Source: Ashinkailepas kermadecensis (lineage: Eukaryota > Arthropoda > Thecostraca > Neolepadidae). From it: DNA of 64,000 bases. Position numbers and translations under genes: made by a program. The stretch's first letter is position 1; each line of letters starts with the position of its first letter. The stretch is taken from positions 62,001-126,000 of the forward strand of contig JAOTOM010004321.1 of the NCBI GenBank assembly GCA_034440615.1. The letters run 5' to 3'. Of the stretch, positions 1-11,651 are shown piece after piece. A model generated the notes under the pieces. It had not been told where the DNA came from and ran no database searches. It saw only the letters and a list, made by a program, of their open reading frames with translations.

Positions 1-1318
1 TAGAACTGCAATAAATGGATCGGGTGATGCGGCCAGGGCTCAAGTAAGGTCTGTTTAGCAATTGGATCCTGGTTTATAAAGCCACCCCAACAAGAATTCG
101 AACTAAATTCTAAGAAGTGTAAAAGTTAGAAATTATGTTATTATTGTAGGGAAGGAGAATCCTCCGTCGACATCATAAAATTCCCCTCTCCTTTCGCTAC
201 ATCCTTTCCAACCGAGCTCCTTCCAACACTTCCAGCACATTCTGTGTTGCCGAATTCCGAAATCCACAGCGATCAAACACTGCTTGTCTACAGAGGTCGA
301 GCGGTGGACCGCTCGCTGAACTGCCAATGTTGTTTGGTCGACTGAGGAATGCAAGGCGGGAACAGCGTAGACCAGTGTTTCTCACTGCATGGCTGCAGGG
401 CAAATGACCACCCGACGACCGCACAAGCGAATACCTACGGCTTACCAGTGGTGAAACTTGTGGACTGTCACGCAACGCATAACTGTGAAGCGGCGCAGTC
501 TACCAGTAATTATTGGTGTGGAACAGCACAGCCTACGTTCCTTGGGGCCAGCTATAATTCAGGGTACCCCGAACATCCCACCGAAAGCGAGTGTACAAGC
601 CCTTTAAGAAAATATCGTGAAATACGAACAGCTGAAGTGATTACAAATCCGTTCACTCGATTTGACGGATTCATGCAATTGTCAGTAATGGATGTGCACG
701 TAATGGACATGTGCACCAGGATACAGCGATGGTGAAGCTGCATGCTCTCGCACGATCCGACAAGCAGCCCAGCGACACAAGTGCCCCAGAAGAGTAATGC
801 TGCAGACTGCATGGTATCATAGGAATTTGGCTAGCTTTCCCAAGAGTCCCCAAAGGGTTTACTTTGCACCTCACATGCATTACGTACATATGTGTATAAC
901 CAGCCATGACATGCAAATGTTGGACAGGTGCATTGGGTAATATATTGAACTAACGAGCCTGGAAGTATCAATCAATCAAACGCATAATGGCTGTAAGAGA
1001 TAACTTCGCAGCTAATTGATGTCTGCACTGAACTTAATCATTCCACTATTTTATCTAATCAACTTAACTACTGTTAATATAATGGTGCCAATCGTCAATT
1101 ACACAAGCTTGTGTGAATTTTGAGCACAGTCCGAAAACAAATTGCTCAAAAGAAAACAGAAAGGGCAGATGAGGTTGTCTAAGCCTAGCAGTGGCGGGTC
1201 AAAATGGTTCCTCGTACAAGGCCTCCTAAAGTAAATCCGATTTGTTCAGTAAATGCTGCATAAAGTATTAAACTCTGAAAATAGACATGCTTGCAATTAA
1301 CGAGTGTGCCTTTCATAC
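1..1318. other. Non-genic stretch, no recognised element
   Basis: Short open frames occur on both strands but none shows a domain I recognise. A 25-base segment near 81-107 (starting CCCCAACAAGAATTCG) recurs with one mismatch near 61491-61515, so part of this stretch is a dispersed repeat of unknown type. Confidence 0.5.
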
Positions 1319-1344
1319 AGACATAAGACATAAAGACATAAAAG
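1319..1344 (-). repeat. Octamer-like 3' terminal tail of the CR1 LINE
   Basis: Read on the minus strand this is a short run of TTATGTCT-type octamers (two to three imperfect copies), lying just downstream of the RT C-terminal coding region. CR1-clade LINEs characteristically end in a short octamer microsatellite rather than poly(A), so I take this as the element's 3' end. Confidence 0.65.
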
Positions 1345-1987
1345 ATCAGTGCAACTATGAGCCACAAGGGCCCTTCTTGGTTGCACTCTGGACACTGAAC
1401 AAGTTTCCCACCAAATCCGTCGACCAGCGCTCCCTGGAATACCGAAAAGCAAGCCCTCTATTCTTATAATGATTGTCTATGCTGTTTTTAAAGATGCTCA
1501 GTATGCTGCTACTGACGATGGTTTCTGGCAGCTGGTTCCAGTGTTCCACTACCCTGTTGGTGAAGAAAGACTGTCTTAACCTTGTCCTGCTGTGATTAAC
1601 TTTAATTTTGAATTGATGACCTCTAATTGCATCATTTCTGTTAAATTCAAACATTTCCCTAAGATATCCTGTTCCTGACCATGAACAAATTTAAAGACCT
1701 CCATGAGATCTCCTCTCAGCCTTCTATATCTAAGTGAAAACATATTCAATTTCTTCAATCTTTCCTCATATGCCAGGTTGCTTATACCATACACCATTTG
1801 TGTTGCCCTCTTTTGTACTCTCTCTAAAAGCCAACAATCTTTTTCATAACTAGGGGACCAAGCTTGGACACAGTATTCCAAATGTGGCCTGACATATGCA
1901 CAGTAAAGCTTCCTGATGACTTCCTCACTTGTGTATGATACATTCCTATTTATTGCCCTAAGCATTCTTAGTGCCTTCCTCCTGGAT

Positions 1988-2059
1988 TCTTTGGTCTGTT
2001 AGTTATTTGGGTTTAAAGGGCGCATCGACTGCAATGGTCATATAGCTCTTTGGTCTGTT
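1988..2059 (-). mobile_element. 46-bp retroposed insertion with 13-bp target-site duplication
   Basis: The 13-mer TCTTTGGTCTGTT occurs at 1988-2000 and again at 2047-2059, with 46 bp between. The insertion splits the RT reading between the residues EQTKE and SRRKALRMLRAINRN, which are contiguous in CR1 proteins. Its core (GGGTTTAAAGGGCGCATCGA and onward) is close to a segment at 33101-33143, so it is probably a heavily 5'-truncated copy of the SINE-like repeat seen there, inserted on the minus strand. Confidence 0.75.
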
Positions 2060-2515
2060 CTGATGCCCCCAATTTTGTGTTCAAAATAACACTTAAGTCC
2101 TTCTCCTGCTGAGACACAGATAGTACTTGGCCACCCATCAAGTATGAAGCCTTCATATGCTGCCTACCTACATGCATGATTTTGCACTTATCAAAATTAA
2201 ACTTCATTTGTCATTTTTCGGACCACTTCACAAGTTCGTCTAATTCTTTCTGCAGCGAGACCTGCTCATTGTGTCCTGTTATTGCCCTAAAGACCTTCAA
2301 ATCATCCGCAAATTTCAAAACCTTACTGCTTACACCACCTTCAATGTTATTTACAAATATAATGAATAATAGTGGGCCTAGTACTGACCCCTGGGGGACT
2401 CCACTAAGAACATTTTGCCATGATGACTTGACATGATTTATGTAATTTTTGTCAGTTGTTTAACGGGTTGATTTCTTCTTTCTCTAAAACCACACCACTT
2501 GTCAATTTTCTGCAC

Positions 2516-2815
2516 AGCGACCTTGTGTCAAGTGTTGACCAGTGCCAATTGTTGATTGTCTATTGCGTTGTGTCAATTGTCTATTGAGTTAAGAATAGGT
2601 GGCTTGTGCTGTGTCTTTTGTGTGAGCTTCAAGTGCCTTTGAATTAAGTGCATTCTGAAAAACGGCAATGGATTAGCTTGTAAGTGCTGCATAGTTAGAA
2701 ACTTGCATACATCTAAGCTTTGTCAGTTATTTTTATCTGCTCTGTTGCTTCTGTATATCATTTTGTAGCAAGTCACTTTTCAATCTAAATCTAGGAATGA
2801 GCTGCAGCCTATAGG
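2516..2815 (+). promoter_or_regulatory. Probable 5' UTR or internal promoter region of the CR1 LINE
   Basis: This 300-bp stretch lies between the truncated minus-strand RT and the first ATG of the plus-strand ORF1. It has no open frame of note and is T-rich with repeated GTCAATTG and GTGTCAA words. By position it should be the 5' UTR of the plus-strand CR1 piece. No promoter motif is demonstrated. Confidence 0.4.
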
Positions 2816-3790
2816 ATGGGGTCTACCAGGATGCAGGCACTAGATGAGGAGGTTAGGGCCCTTAAGGCAGAGCTTTCCAAACTCAAGGCTGCCCTTGTTG
2901 CACAGGGTAGGCAAGACAAGGCAACAAGTAGGGGTCAGTTTGCAGCAGGGGCATCCTATGCCCAGGTGGTCACAGGCCACCAGTTAACTGAGGCTTCTCC
3001 TGCTGTGCAGGTGGCTGGGATATCTGTAGAGAAGAGTGTTCCTAGTGAACAGAGGAGTTCTAGTTCTGGTATCTCACAGGAGGGGCAGTGGTAAAAAGTC
3101 AGGGGGTGGAGGATTTGGAGGCGCGAGCCTAAGCAAGGGGTCAGTGAGTGGCAGGTGGCAGGTGGTAGGAGCGGGAGGCAGCCTAGTCGAACAGCTCAGC
3201 AGGCAGGCATATTAACATCAAATAGGTTCCAGGCATTGGATGACTGCCCCCAGGATAGTAGCAAGGAGACAGTGCTGGTCGTAGGCGACTCTCGTGTGCA
3301 TGCGGAATTTAGATAGGGTGTTCTGTAAAGGTCAGAGAGGCAGGAGATGCATCACCAGGCCTGTTGCCAAGGTCGAAAACTCGGTGCCAGTGGTGGCACA
3401 GGCCGCCAGTGAGAACCAGCTTAGTGCAGTTGTAGTGCAGGTAGGAGTAAATAACATAGGTCCTGCTAGGAGTGAGGAGCTGCTGCAGGAATACAGGGCC
3501 CTTCTGGCCACCCTGAAGCATAGCAATAGCAGGGTCATTGTGACTGCTATTCTGCCTAGGGCTGGAGTCTCCCCTGAGTGCAGTTCTGGGGCACTGGCAG
3601 CCAATGCCAGGGTAGGTAGGCTCTGCCATGAGTTAGGTTTGACCTTTGTTGACGAGTGGTGCAGGTTTTATGGCTCATGGGACCTCTATCAGAGGGATGG
3701 CCTGCACCACTGCTGATGGCCTGCACTTCTCCGAGAAGGGGGTGCATGCGTTAAGCAAAGTATATGAGCATGTCCTTCAGGGAAACGAGA
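2816..3790 (+). pseudogene. CR1-type LINE ORF1 with coiled coil and SGNH esterase domain, decayed
   Basis: ORF1 protein of a CR1-clade LINE, a nucleic-acid-binding partner of ORF2 that in many CR1 elements carries a lipase/esterase-like domain. The N-terminus has a heptad pattern (ALDEEVRALKAELSKLKAAL), a short coiled coil. Around 3270-3310 VLVVGDSRVHAEF gives the GDS block with the nucleophile serine. After a frameshift come VVVQVGVNNIG (the G-N-N block near 3440) and, across another shift, DGLHFSEKGVHALS (the D-x-x-H block near 3715-3760). All three blocks of an SGNH hydrolase are therefore present in order. A stop ends the first frame at 3094 and another follows GDSRVHAEFR, so no intact protein is encoded. 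The start is the ATG at 2816 directly before the coiled coil. Confidence 0.8.
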
Positions 3791-3959
3791 TAATGGGATG
3801 GGGAGGGATGAAGTGGCACTGAGGGATATGCCATATCAGGGATATGCCAACAGTGACAGCCTAGGCAATAGAACCCCACAGTCAGCAAATAGGGATAGCA
3901 GTAGTTCAAGGGGGCAGAGTGGTAGCTCATCCAGAGATGAAAGAGCTATTCAACATGAA

Positions 3960-5265
3960 AAAGCCAAAGCTGGTTATGGAACCTATGTTAAGTGTATGAT
4001 GCTTAATGCTCAGAGTATTCGATCCAAATTTGATGAGTTGAAGTGTTATGTTGCTGAGGAGGAACCCGATTTTGTTTGCATTACTGAGGCATGGGTTAGT
4101 GGGGGGTATTTTGTGGATAACTTGCAGGATAATTAGATCCAGGGATACAATATGTTTTCGTGAAATAGGGGTCCAGCAGTGAAAAGGGGTGGAGTAATGC
4201 TCTATGTGAATAGCTTATTCAGTTCTCAAAAAGTAGCAGATGGGGTAAACAATATGTCTGTGGAGTCCATTTGGCTTGATGTCGCTGTGGGAAAAGGCAA
4301 CAACAATAAACTGAGGATAGGAGTTTTGTACCGATCAGGAATCTTGACACATTCTCAGCAACTGGAGCTCGATAAGGTGATTTGCGAGGAAATCAGTAGA
4401 AACTTTTGGAGGAAATTCCTTATTCTTAGTGACTTTAAACTGAAGGATATGAAAATGTTCGTGTTGGCTTCCCATCGTGTAAAATGTTTAGGAAATTCCT
4501 TGAAGAGGACCTGTTCTTACACCAGTTTGCAACGGAACCAACTAGGCAGGGCTCATTCTTGGACCTTGTCTTCTCAGATTTAAGTGATTTGGTTCAAGAC
4601 TTGACTGTAGGAGAAACTCTGGGAAGAAGTGACCATAACATAGTGAGATTCAAGGCACACGTAGCGGGCACAATCAAGGATAATTTGGTAAAGGTTCCAC
4701 ATTTTAACAGGGCAGACTTTGACTGCATGAGAGCGGCTTTCAGTGCCATATAATGGGAAGAAGAATTCTCCAATTTAAATGCCTGTGAAATGTGTGAAAG
4801 TTCAAATCTTACTTGAGGGAAATTCAGATTAGACATGTCCCCAAAAGCAAAGGCACAAAAGAAGGGTAGGAATGCCAGCATAGCTTACGACAGATTTGAT
4901 AAAAGCAATTAAGGCTAATAAAGATGCATCTAGAGTGTTTAAGGAAGCTTCAAATATCGTAAATATAAGGTCGTATCAAAAAGCTAGAGACACTGTGAAG
5001 CAGAAAACCAGAGCAGCAAAGCGAGCAAAATAATTTGATTTGGCTAGGAACTGTAATGGGGACAGCAAAAAGTTCTTTAGTTTTTACAAGCTGAGTAAAG
5101 TCTCTAGCACAATTGGTCCACTGGAAGTGAATGGGACTATATTGAGTGAGGATGGTGAGATGGTGAGGAACTGAGCAAGCGGTTTAAATCAGTGTTTACA
5201 TTGGAAGATATGACTAATCTGCCAACCGTACACTACAGTTCAGTGACAGGTGATCGGATTGACTA
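3960..5265 (+). pseudogene. CR1-type LINE ORF2 N-terminal half: AP endonuclease and linker, decayed
   Basis: This is the apurinic-like endonuclease that nicks target DNA for target-primed reverse transcription. Visible blocks in order are MLNAQSIRSKFDEL (N-terminal Asn block), DFVCITEAWVSGG (catalytic Glu), RGGVMLYV, LILSDFKLKD (position of the usual GDFN, here degraded to SDFK), SFLDLVFSDLSDLV, and RSDHNIVRF (SDH block). The linker to the RT follows near 5040-5240 (SKKFFSFYKLSKVSS, IGPLEVNG, RFKSVFTLEDMTNLP). The sequence stops being recognisable before RT motif 1. Stops and shifts occur at 4136, 4480, 4580 and 5030. It reads toward higher coordinates, opposite to the RT half at 1319-2515. 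Confidence 0.8.
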
Positions 5266-5334
5266 TAAATGGTTACTTCCTATACTGCCAGATAATGATC
5301 GAAATACCTCAAGAACACTAACACACTAGACAGA

Positions 5335-5420
5335 GACAATTAGACAACTGTCTTCTATATATTTTTTAATTGTCTAGTCTAATTGTCTTCTAGACAATTA
5401 GACAACTAGATGAATATCAC
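5335..5420. repeat. AT-rich cluster of inverted repeats
   Basis: GACAATTAGACAAC occurs near 5335 and again near 5394, with its inverted form GTCTAATTGTC near 5376. Together they can fold as alternative hairpins. It lies about 80 bp beyond the end of recognisable CR1 sequence. Confidence 0.55.
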
Positions 5421-6708
5421 TCATGCTAGACAGTACAAATTATAAGGCTAAAGGCTACAACATGAAAAAGCACATAGAACACCGAGTTCCAGTCTTAAAC
5501 GTCATGGAGATAGTACAAGTCAATATCAAGTTGCACCTTCGCCTCAGGGTGTATTTATATGCACCTTGGAACATCCATCATAAGTCAGCTGTGAAAGACA
5601 TTGTGCAAAATAAAAATGGCATTTGCAAAACTAACCGAAATACATCAAGATGCGAGAAGTTTAAATTATATTAGGTGAACAGGTCAAACTAAGATTTCGA
5701 CTGAAACATTTAGGTACCATTTTGTTTATATCTGATTAGTTGAAAATAGCGTTTCAAGTTCTAAGTAAATAATTGGTGGCGTCACGGAAATATAACCAGA
5801 AAATCCACAACATTACGTGCATCACGGACGTTCAGGGGCCTCAAATACGGACTATTAAGAAGAAAAAATGAATGGATCAGGATTTCGAAGAATGCTATTT
5901 GCATAGAATGTTTTGGAGACAAATCTAATTCCAAAAGTCGGTAGGGTCATGGTATGTTTTGAAAATGTTCGATTAAGAAATGTTTTACAAAATCATTGCC
6001 AGTCTTAAGTTTAGCCAATAAATTTCATGGACAGTTTCGTCGATCCTGACGAAACTGAGTTGCATAAAAAATACAACACTTATCGGTTGTATTTTTCTAG
6101 CCTTCTAAGATGCCAATTTTTGCGTAAATACTTGTGGTGCATTTATAAAAACTAACGAAACAGCTTGTCGTCAAAACTACAAATTACAGCCTAATGCAAT
6201 ATTCTGGAAGTTTAATTATGTGAAATGGTGAATGTTATGCAGCAAGGATAAATTATTCGCAACTTAGATGGAGGGAAGGACACAATTGGATCTTCAGAAA
6301 AAGTATAACATGTCAAACACATGACAAGACGACGTGCTTATTCGGTTGGTATTCTACTGATCGAGAAGTGCCATAGTTTACCACAAAAAGAGAAACTCAG
6401 AACTAGGATCAATCTTTTGCAAAAACGGCACCCCAAAGACATTGGCGCAATGTGCTACGCACAAAACAAGTACTGGTGCAATGCATCTCATGCATCATGC
6501 AATGCAATGCAGTGCATGAGGCCGAAAAATAACTCACAACAAAGCGAATCTTGTGCGATCAAGTCGTCCATTTCCCACTGCACTATGCTTATTTGCTCAC
6601 TTGTTCCTTATCCCTATGTCCCGCAGTTTGTTGAACGAGGCGTCCATACAGGCTGAACAGCGCCAAAACTGCAGCTTCCTTTCGTTAGCCGGTTCCAATT
6701 TCTTTTCA

Positions 6709-6890
6709 CCTCACCATCTCATCCCATTACCCCATCCAATCAACCCATCACGTCATCACATCCAACCAACCCATCCCATCATTCCATCTGATTATCCCAT
6801 CTCATTATCCTATCCCATCATCCGTCCCATCCTTCCATTTCACATCCTTCCCACGACCCATCGCCTGCCACATCCCCATTAATCTTCATC
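6709..6890 (+). repeat. Degenerate CCCATC/CCCATT short tandem repeat
   Basis: A run of imperfect hexamers (CCCATC, TCCATC, CCAACC) covers about 180 bp. It yields a proline- and histidine-rich spurious frame. Confidence 0.7.
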
Positions 6891-7192
6891 CCACTAATGT
6901 CGACGAGCACGAGAATCTGTAGAAGCCACCGTGGTTTGTGGATGGGTCTGCAGGAGATACAACTAAAAAGCAACTAGTTTTCTTGAGCAAAAGCAGTTCG
7001 AATATAGTCATTTCGATAACTAATCACACCAATGCACGTACTTGGCTTTGGCCTTACAAATCATTGAATTACCCGCTGCACGTGGAGCGAAGGTTCCTGC
7101 TCCATACTGCGGTCTCCTGGGGACAATCAGCCTTAAATCACCGTCAAAGCTTTCCTTGTGCTGTCATCACTCACGTTTTGACCGACATGGAT

Positions 7193-7253
7193 GGATTTTG
7201 ATTGATTATAATCAATCAAAATCCCAAATGGAAATTGATAATGATCAATTTCA
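7193..7253. repeat. Perfect 32-bp palindrome followed by a second hairpin
   Basis: Positions 7193-7224 are a perfect palindrome: the first 16 bases GGATTTTGATTGATTA are the exact reverse complement of the next 16. Immediately after, GAAATTGAT and ATCAATTTC (about 7232-7253) form a second inverted pair with a 4-base loop. ATTGAT/ATCAAT words are repeated throughout. Confidence 0.9.
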
Positions 7254-10142
7254 ATTAATAAACAGGCACACCATGGGACCACGTGTGCGTTTGTGATTCG
7301 GCACTAGACGATGTTTCTGCGTCAGTGCCTGCCACTGACGCTACGCTCGCTTACAACCACCTACAACGCACTCGCGTCACCGGGAGCAACACATGACCGA
7401 CGAACCGTCAGCCACGCGTAGCGCCGTCAGCCACGCGTAGCGCCGTCTGCCACGCGGTCAGGCACGCCGTCTGACGCGCACAAAAACACACTCGCACACC
7501 GGGCTAATTACTTCCCAAACTAATTACACCTCTAAACCTGCAGATTCACACCTAGACCACGCAGGGATAAACGTTGTCCTGTTGCATTATTCTCTCCTGC
7601 TTGCTGTCATGTCTCATCTCGATGAGCTATGGAGATCATGAGTTGCTAAGGAGCAAAATGCAAAATAGTCAACTGCAAAGATATGTTTCGTGTTGCTAAA
7701 GCGCTTTTTGAAATCACTATAACCGGAAATACTCGTAGGCATAGGTCTTACATTTTCTGAAGACAATTTCCGTAGAAGCCATAACAAATGTTGAATGGCT
7801 TGGAAGGAGCTACTGTTGGCCTCTGCCAAATCCGTATTCAGAAGCGAGGCCGAAAGTTGGGGAGGACTCTGGGAGGAAAAAAATCATCCCGTGCAGTCCG
7901 GTCTTCCGGTTCCGGGCCGTAACTCTTCTGAGAGACATGTCATTTTGAAGCGATGTGCTCTAAAATCACGCAATGGGAACGAGCATATGGCTACATTGCA
8001 TAACAGTTGTGCACCTTAACTGACGAGTTCTTGGCTCGTTTATCTTCCTTTACATTATTTTGCTTGTAGTCATGCTTATCAGTTTCGACACTGCATTTAC
8101 TGAAGCTTTTCAACAGCACTGTGTAACCAGGGAGCAATTAATCTTTGCTCGTCGTATTTTGTTGCTGATTTCGCTGGGGTAATATACGATAGGATGCAAT
8201 GGGATTTATTTTGAAGACGCACAGAGCATAGACTGAGTCGCGCCACTGACCACTTTGCGTCAATGTATGACTCATTGGAGTTAATGCATTGGGCTACAAA
8301 GAGCCCCAAGGCGAAATGAATGTAGCAAGACGCATTGAAAAAAAAACGCTGCCAAGTCTGAAGAGATGCAACGTACCAGTCATGACGGTCAACTGAACAA
8401 TGCGTCTTACTGGATGCACAACGTCTGCGGCCGACAGACGGGAAAGCCTTCCGCTAACCAGCAGAAAAAAATGCACTCGAGAGGTCTGGCACGGCCGGCA
8501 CCACCACAACCCTTCTGATCGGTCTACGGCATTGCAACAACGCGTTCGTATAATTACGCAAGGAAAACTGGCACGTAACTTGGGTTAAAAAACATTAGGT
8601 ATATTATAAGTTATAATATACATCATAAATTATAAGCTATAGGTACATAAGACTTTTACCTGCTCAAGAATTCTCACGAGCCATTGCGTAGACAGGGAGT
8701 GTAGTTTTGGAGTTTTGACCGTTTTATTGAATACTTCTATTCACTGATATATTATATTTCACACATTATTTGCAGCAAGAAACATAAGCGTAACGCGTGC
8801 CGTTTTCAATGAATGGACATAAGTCCATTCATTTAAGATACAAATGAATTTATTATTAAGCATGTTTCAAGTATGGCCCTCTTCATTCGTCATGCCGTCA
8901 ACACAGCATTGCGGTTGAAATGGCCTATTCTAGGATGTAGAGGAAGAGTGTAGAAATAAGTTATTCTGCGCTTTCACTCGGCATCGTCTAATAAGGTGGC
9001 TCAATAATATTATGTACTTAATAACGTTTCGCGATGTCGTAATCTTTTCCCGCATGCTTGATGCATATTTCACGTTTCTATAACTTATGAATTGAAAACT
9101 GTGCAGTGATCGTCGGTTATCTATTCCTAGACGTGGCATGAAGTCAATTGCAAAGACAATAATTCATAACAATATATATCCATGTTGCAGTGAAACGCAG
9201 TGCGAGCAAGGGTTCAGACCGAATCTGCTGATTCGTGTTGGATTAGTGTAAGCAACCGACTAGGTCTCTGCAGTTCAGCCATTGAAGTTAAGCAAATGAC
9301 GATGTGGGAAATATTTTACTAGGATTGTGGTGAAGAAGAAATTTTGCCATCTCGTTCTGGAAATTACTTTATACTGGAACCTTGATCTCGTGCGAAATAT
9401 CTTTTATGACTCAACAACAAATTCAATTCCCAACACCGGCTACTAATATATAATCACTTAACGCTTTGCTTGAACTATTTCCGTTTTTTGGCGACTTATT
9501 CCGATGTGGAAGGGATCGATTCTGTTCATCTGAGATCTCTGTTTGACTTCCTCTGAGAAGTCTGACTTCCTCACAATATACCGCAATTAAATCTCATGAC
9601 GATATCCATCCATGTAGATCTTTAAAAGTAAAAGTATTCCCATGGGAACACTTAGGAAATCAAAATGCGGGGAAATTACCGGCTTTCTTTTTTCTTTGAA
9701 ATAACATTCAGCTTGGTTTCGATTTTCTTGCATGAATGCAAAGCTATTCCTAAAGATCCAGTATATCACTTATGCAACAAGACCATCTAGATGGCTGTGA
9801 GACCATCACTTAGACCACACACACATTTTCCAACACGTGAAAAGTCTCATACTGCGGATGTTTTTCTTAGCTAGTGCTCACCATGCGCTCCAATCTATCC
9901 AATCCATTAATGTAATTAGTATGTAATTAAACATTGGGTGTGACATACCGCAGGGTATTTTGAATGCACGGAGAAGCAGTTGAAAATATTTCAGAACGTG
10001 CACAGGTGCAATAATTAGGCATCGATCATGATCCGCGAAGGAAGGCTTCTTGCCGGTAATAAAACAGGTGTGATGCATGCAATTATGAACAAGATCAATA
10101 CCTCACGTGGTCAAATGTTGCTGAAAAGCATTCATATCTCCA
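7254..10142. other. Non-genic stretch
   Basis: I recognise no protein domain. A GC-richer patch at 7318-7490 holds two tandem copies of GTCAGCCACGCGTAGCGCC. The remainder to 10142 is AT-rich unique-looking sequence. Confidence 0.4.
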
Positions 10143-10262
10143 AATGTACATACATGCATACATATATCAATACATATATGCATGCAAACATACATACATA
10201 CACAGATACATGTATACATACATGCCTACATACATGCATACATACGTAAATATTTGTATACG
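10143..10262. repeat. TACA/TGCA microsatellite
   Basis: Imperfect tandem TACA, TGCA and TATA tetramers run for about 120 bp and encode spurious tyrosine- and histidine-rich frames on both strands. Confidence 0.9.
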
Positions 10263-11319
10263 TACAAGACCATATGGTACAAGTAGAAATCGTTGCAAAG
10301 GCGCTTGTGCACTTCAGTCTTGGCACCTTTCGTAGCGTGGTTGTCATTTCACCACCGCCGAATAGGCCGTGGACGCCTTCGAACAACGCAAGGAACGAGC
10401 CGCACCCGCCTCACCCCGCCACCTTCCCGCATGAAGTGCCGTCGACCACGAAATACGGACCATGCTATTCTTGTCTGAATCCTGCGGCGTCATGACTGAA
10501 TTTATGGATACTTTGCGCCATCGAGCGCACATTTCCATTCCTTAGGTTGTGTTCATGGAGTAAGCTATTCATCTTGAGATTAGAACTATGGTTTGCAAAG
10601 TTCCCGCTCGATTTATGGGCAAGTGAGTTGAGTAACACACTTCTCTGAGCAGTGCATTGTTGGCAGGGTAATAAATAGTGTGCTGCATTTATCGATGATA
10701 CCCACACAGACAGTGTGGTATATTTGGTCTTTCCTTTGAAATGAGTGCGAATTTAGGGGAACGTGTCGATTCTAATTCTTTTCAATATGAACTTTGATAG
10801 ATTTGAACTCAATGTGCAATATCTCGGGGGGCACTTGATTTAAAACTCTATACTGATCTCGGGAGCGTTTTTTTTAAGGCGTGCCGAACCATAAAGGTCA
10901 TTTGCGCCGCCTTTAAAGTGGGTACGTTGCATGTCTGTGTATAAAAGCGAGTGTTTGCAATCAAGGTACAGGCAAGTGGACATTTACGTTAAGAGCATTT
11001 TACGTTATAGTTTGTGTGATATCTTAGGTGCTGAAGGCGGGGGCTGAGTTGGTGATGTTTAAATGGTTTTAATTTTACTTTACTCCTTCACAAAATAATT
11101 TGAGGTTTACGTGGGGGTTTGGGAGAAGCGAGAAGTTGATCTTGCCAGGGTGCCAGCTTCAGGCTACTCTTATCGAAGAACACCGAGGGATCTTTACCGT
11201 GCGAAAAAGCAGGTAATTGTCCACACTGCCTGTCACGCCGGCCGCCGCGTGTTAGTTGTTAGCAGCGGTTTAGTCTAAGCATGTCATGCAGGGTTCTCAG
11301 TTGGGTTAGTACGGTGTTT
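10263..11319. other. Non-genic stretch
   Basis: No domain recognised. The first part after the microsatellite is GC-richer and open in several frames without protein similarity I can name. The later part lies downstream of the 3' end of the minus-strand LINE. Confidence 0.35.
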
Positions 11320-11600
11320 TGCAATTCGGCTCTTCTACGTCCGCTGTACCTCTGGGTAACTGTTTACGTTATGAGTTACAAGGCAAATCGGCTTATCTAC
11401 GTACGATGGCTCCTCTGGGTAGTCGTTTTACGTTATGCTAATTTTTATTTTTATTTTTAGTTTTTATGTTTTCCTAAAGCAAGTCGGCTCATTTACTTCC
11501 GACAGCGCCGTTAGGTAGCCATTTATTTCTAATTGGGAAGAAAATCGGCTCATGTACGTCAGACGCCATGCGGGGATGGCTATTTACGTGTTTCTGTTAG
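11320..11600 (-). repeat. Four degenerate repeats, probable 3' UTR of the RNase-H LINE
   Basis: The motif AATCGGCTCATSTACGTMCG followed by a TCTGGGTAGCCGTTTACG-like word recurs near 11324, 11385, 11482 and 11544 (spacing about 60-97 bp). It lies just past the C-terminal coding region of the minus-strand LINE, so it is likely that element's 3' untranslated region. Confidence 0.55.
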
Positions 11601-11651
11601 TGTTTCGCGGTCATGCATTGCGAGTTGATGTGAGTGTTGGTGGTGTGGTGC

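Larger units (their letters stand above)
1319..2515 (-). pseudogene. CR1-type LINE, 3' half of ORF2 (RT C-terminal part), decayed
   Basis: This is the second half of a non-LTR retrotransposon reverse transcriptase. In minus-strand order it shows GVPQGSVLGPLLF (RT motif B), KFADDLKVF (the catalytic FADD box), the segment KFNFDKCKIMHVGR, the thumb-region segment YVRPHLEYCVQAWSP, and the CR1-typical C-terminus with RGHQFKIKVNHSRTRLRQ and VVEHWNQLPE. Several frameshifts and stops break the frame (around 2450, 2207 and 1650), and an insertion at 2001-2046 interrupts it. RT motifs 0 to A are missing upstream. The neighbour on the other side of 2515 is the 5' half of a similar element in the opposite orientation. 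The LINE identity is firm; the CR1 clade call rests on the C-terminus, the octamer tail and the esterase ORF1 next door. Confidence 0.85.
5266..7192. other. Non-genic AT-rich stretch
   Basis: No protein domain is recognisable on either strand. It contains the inverted-repeat cluster at 5335-5420, the CCCATC-rich stretch at 6709-6890, and short direct repeats of ATGCA type near 6478-6512. Confidence 0.4.

Noticed and set aside
1287..1469. Plus-strand open frames over 1287-1469 and 2176-2436
   Set aside because: They are antisense shadows of the CR1 reverse transcriptase, whose motifs read on the minus strand.
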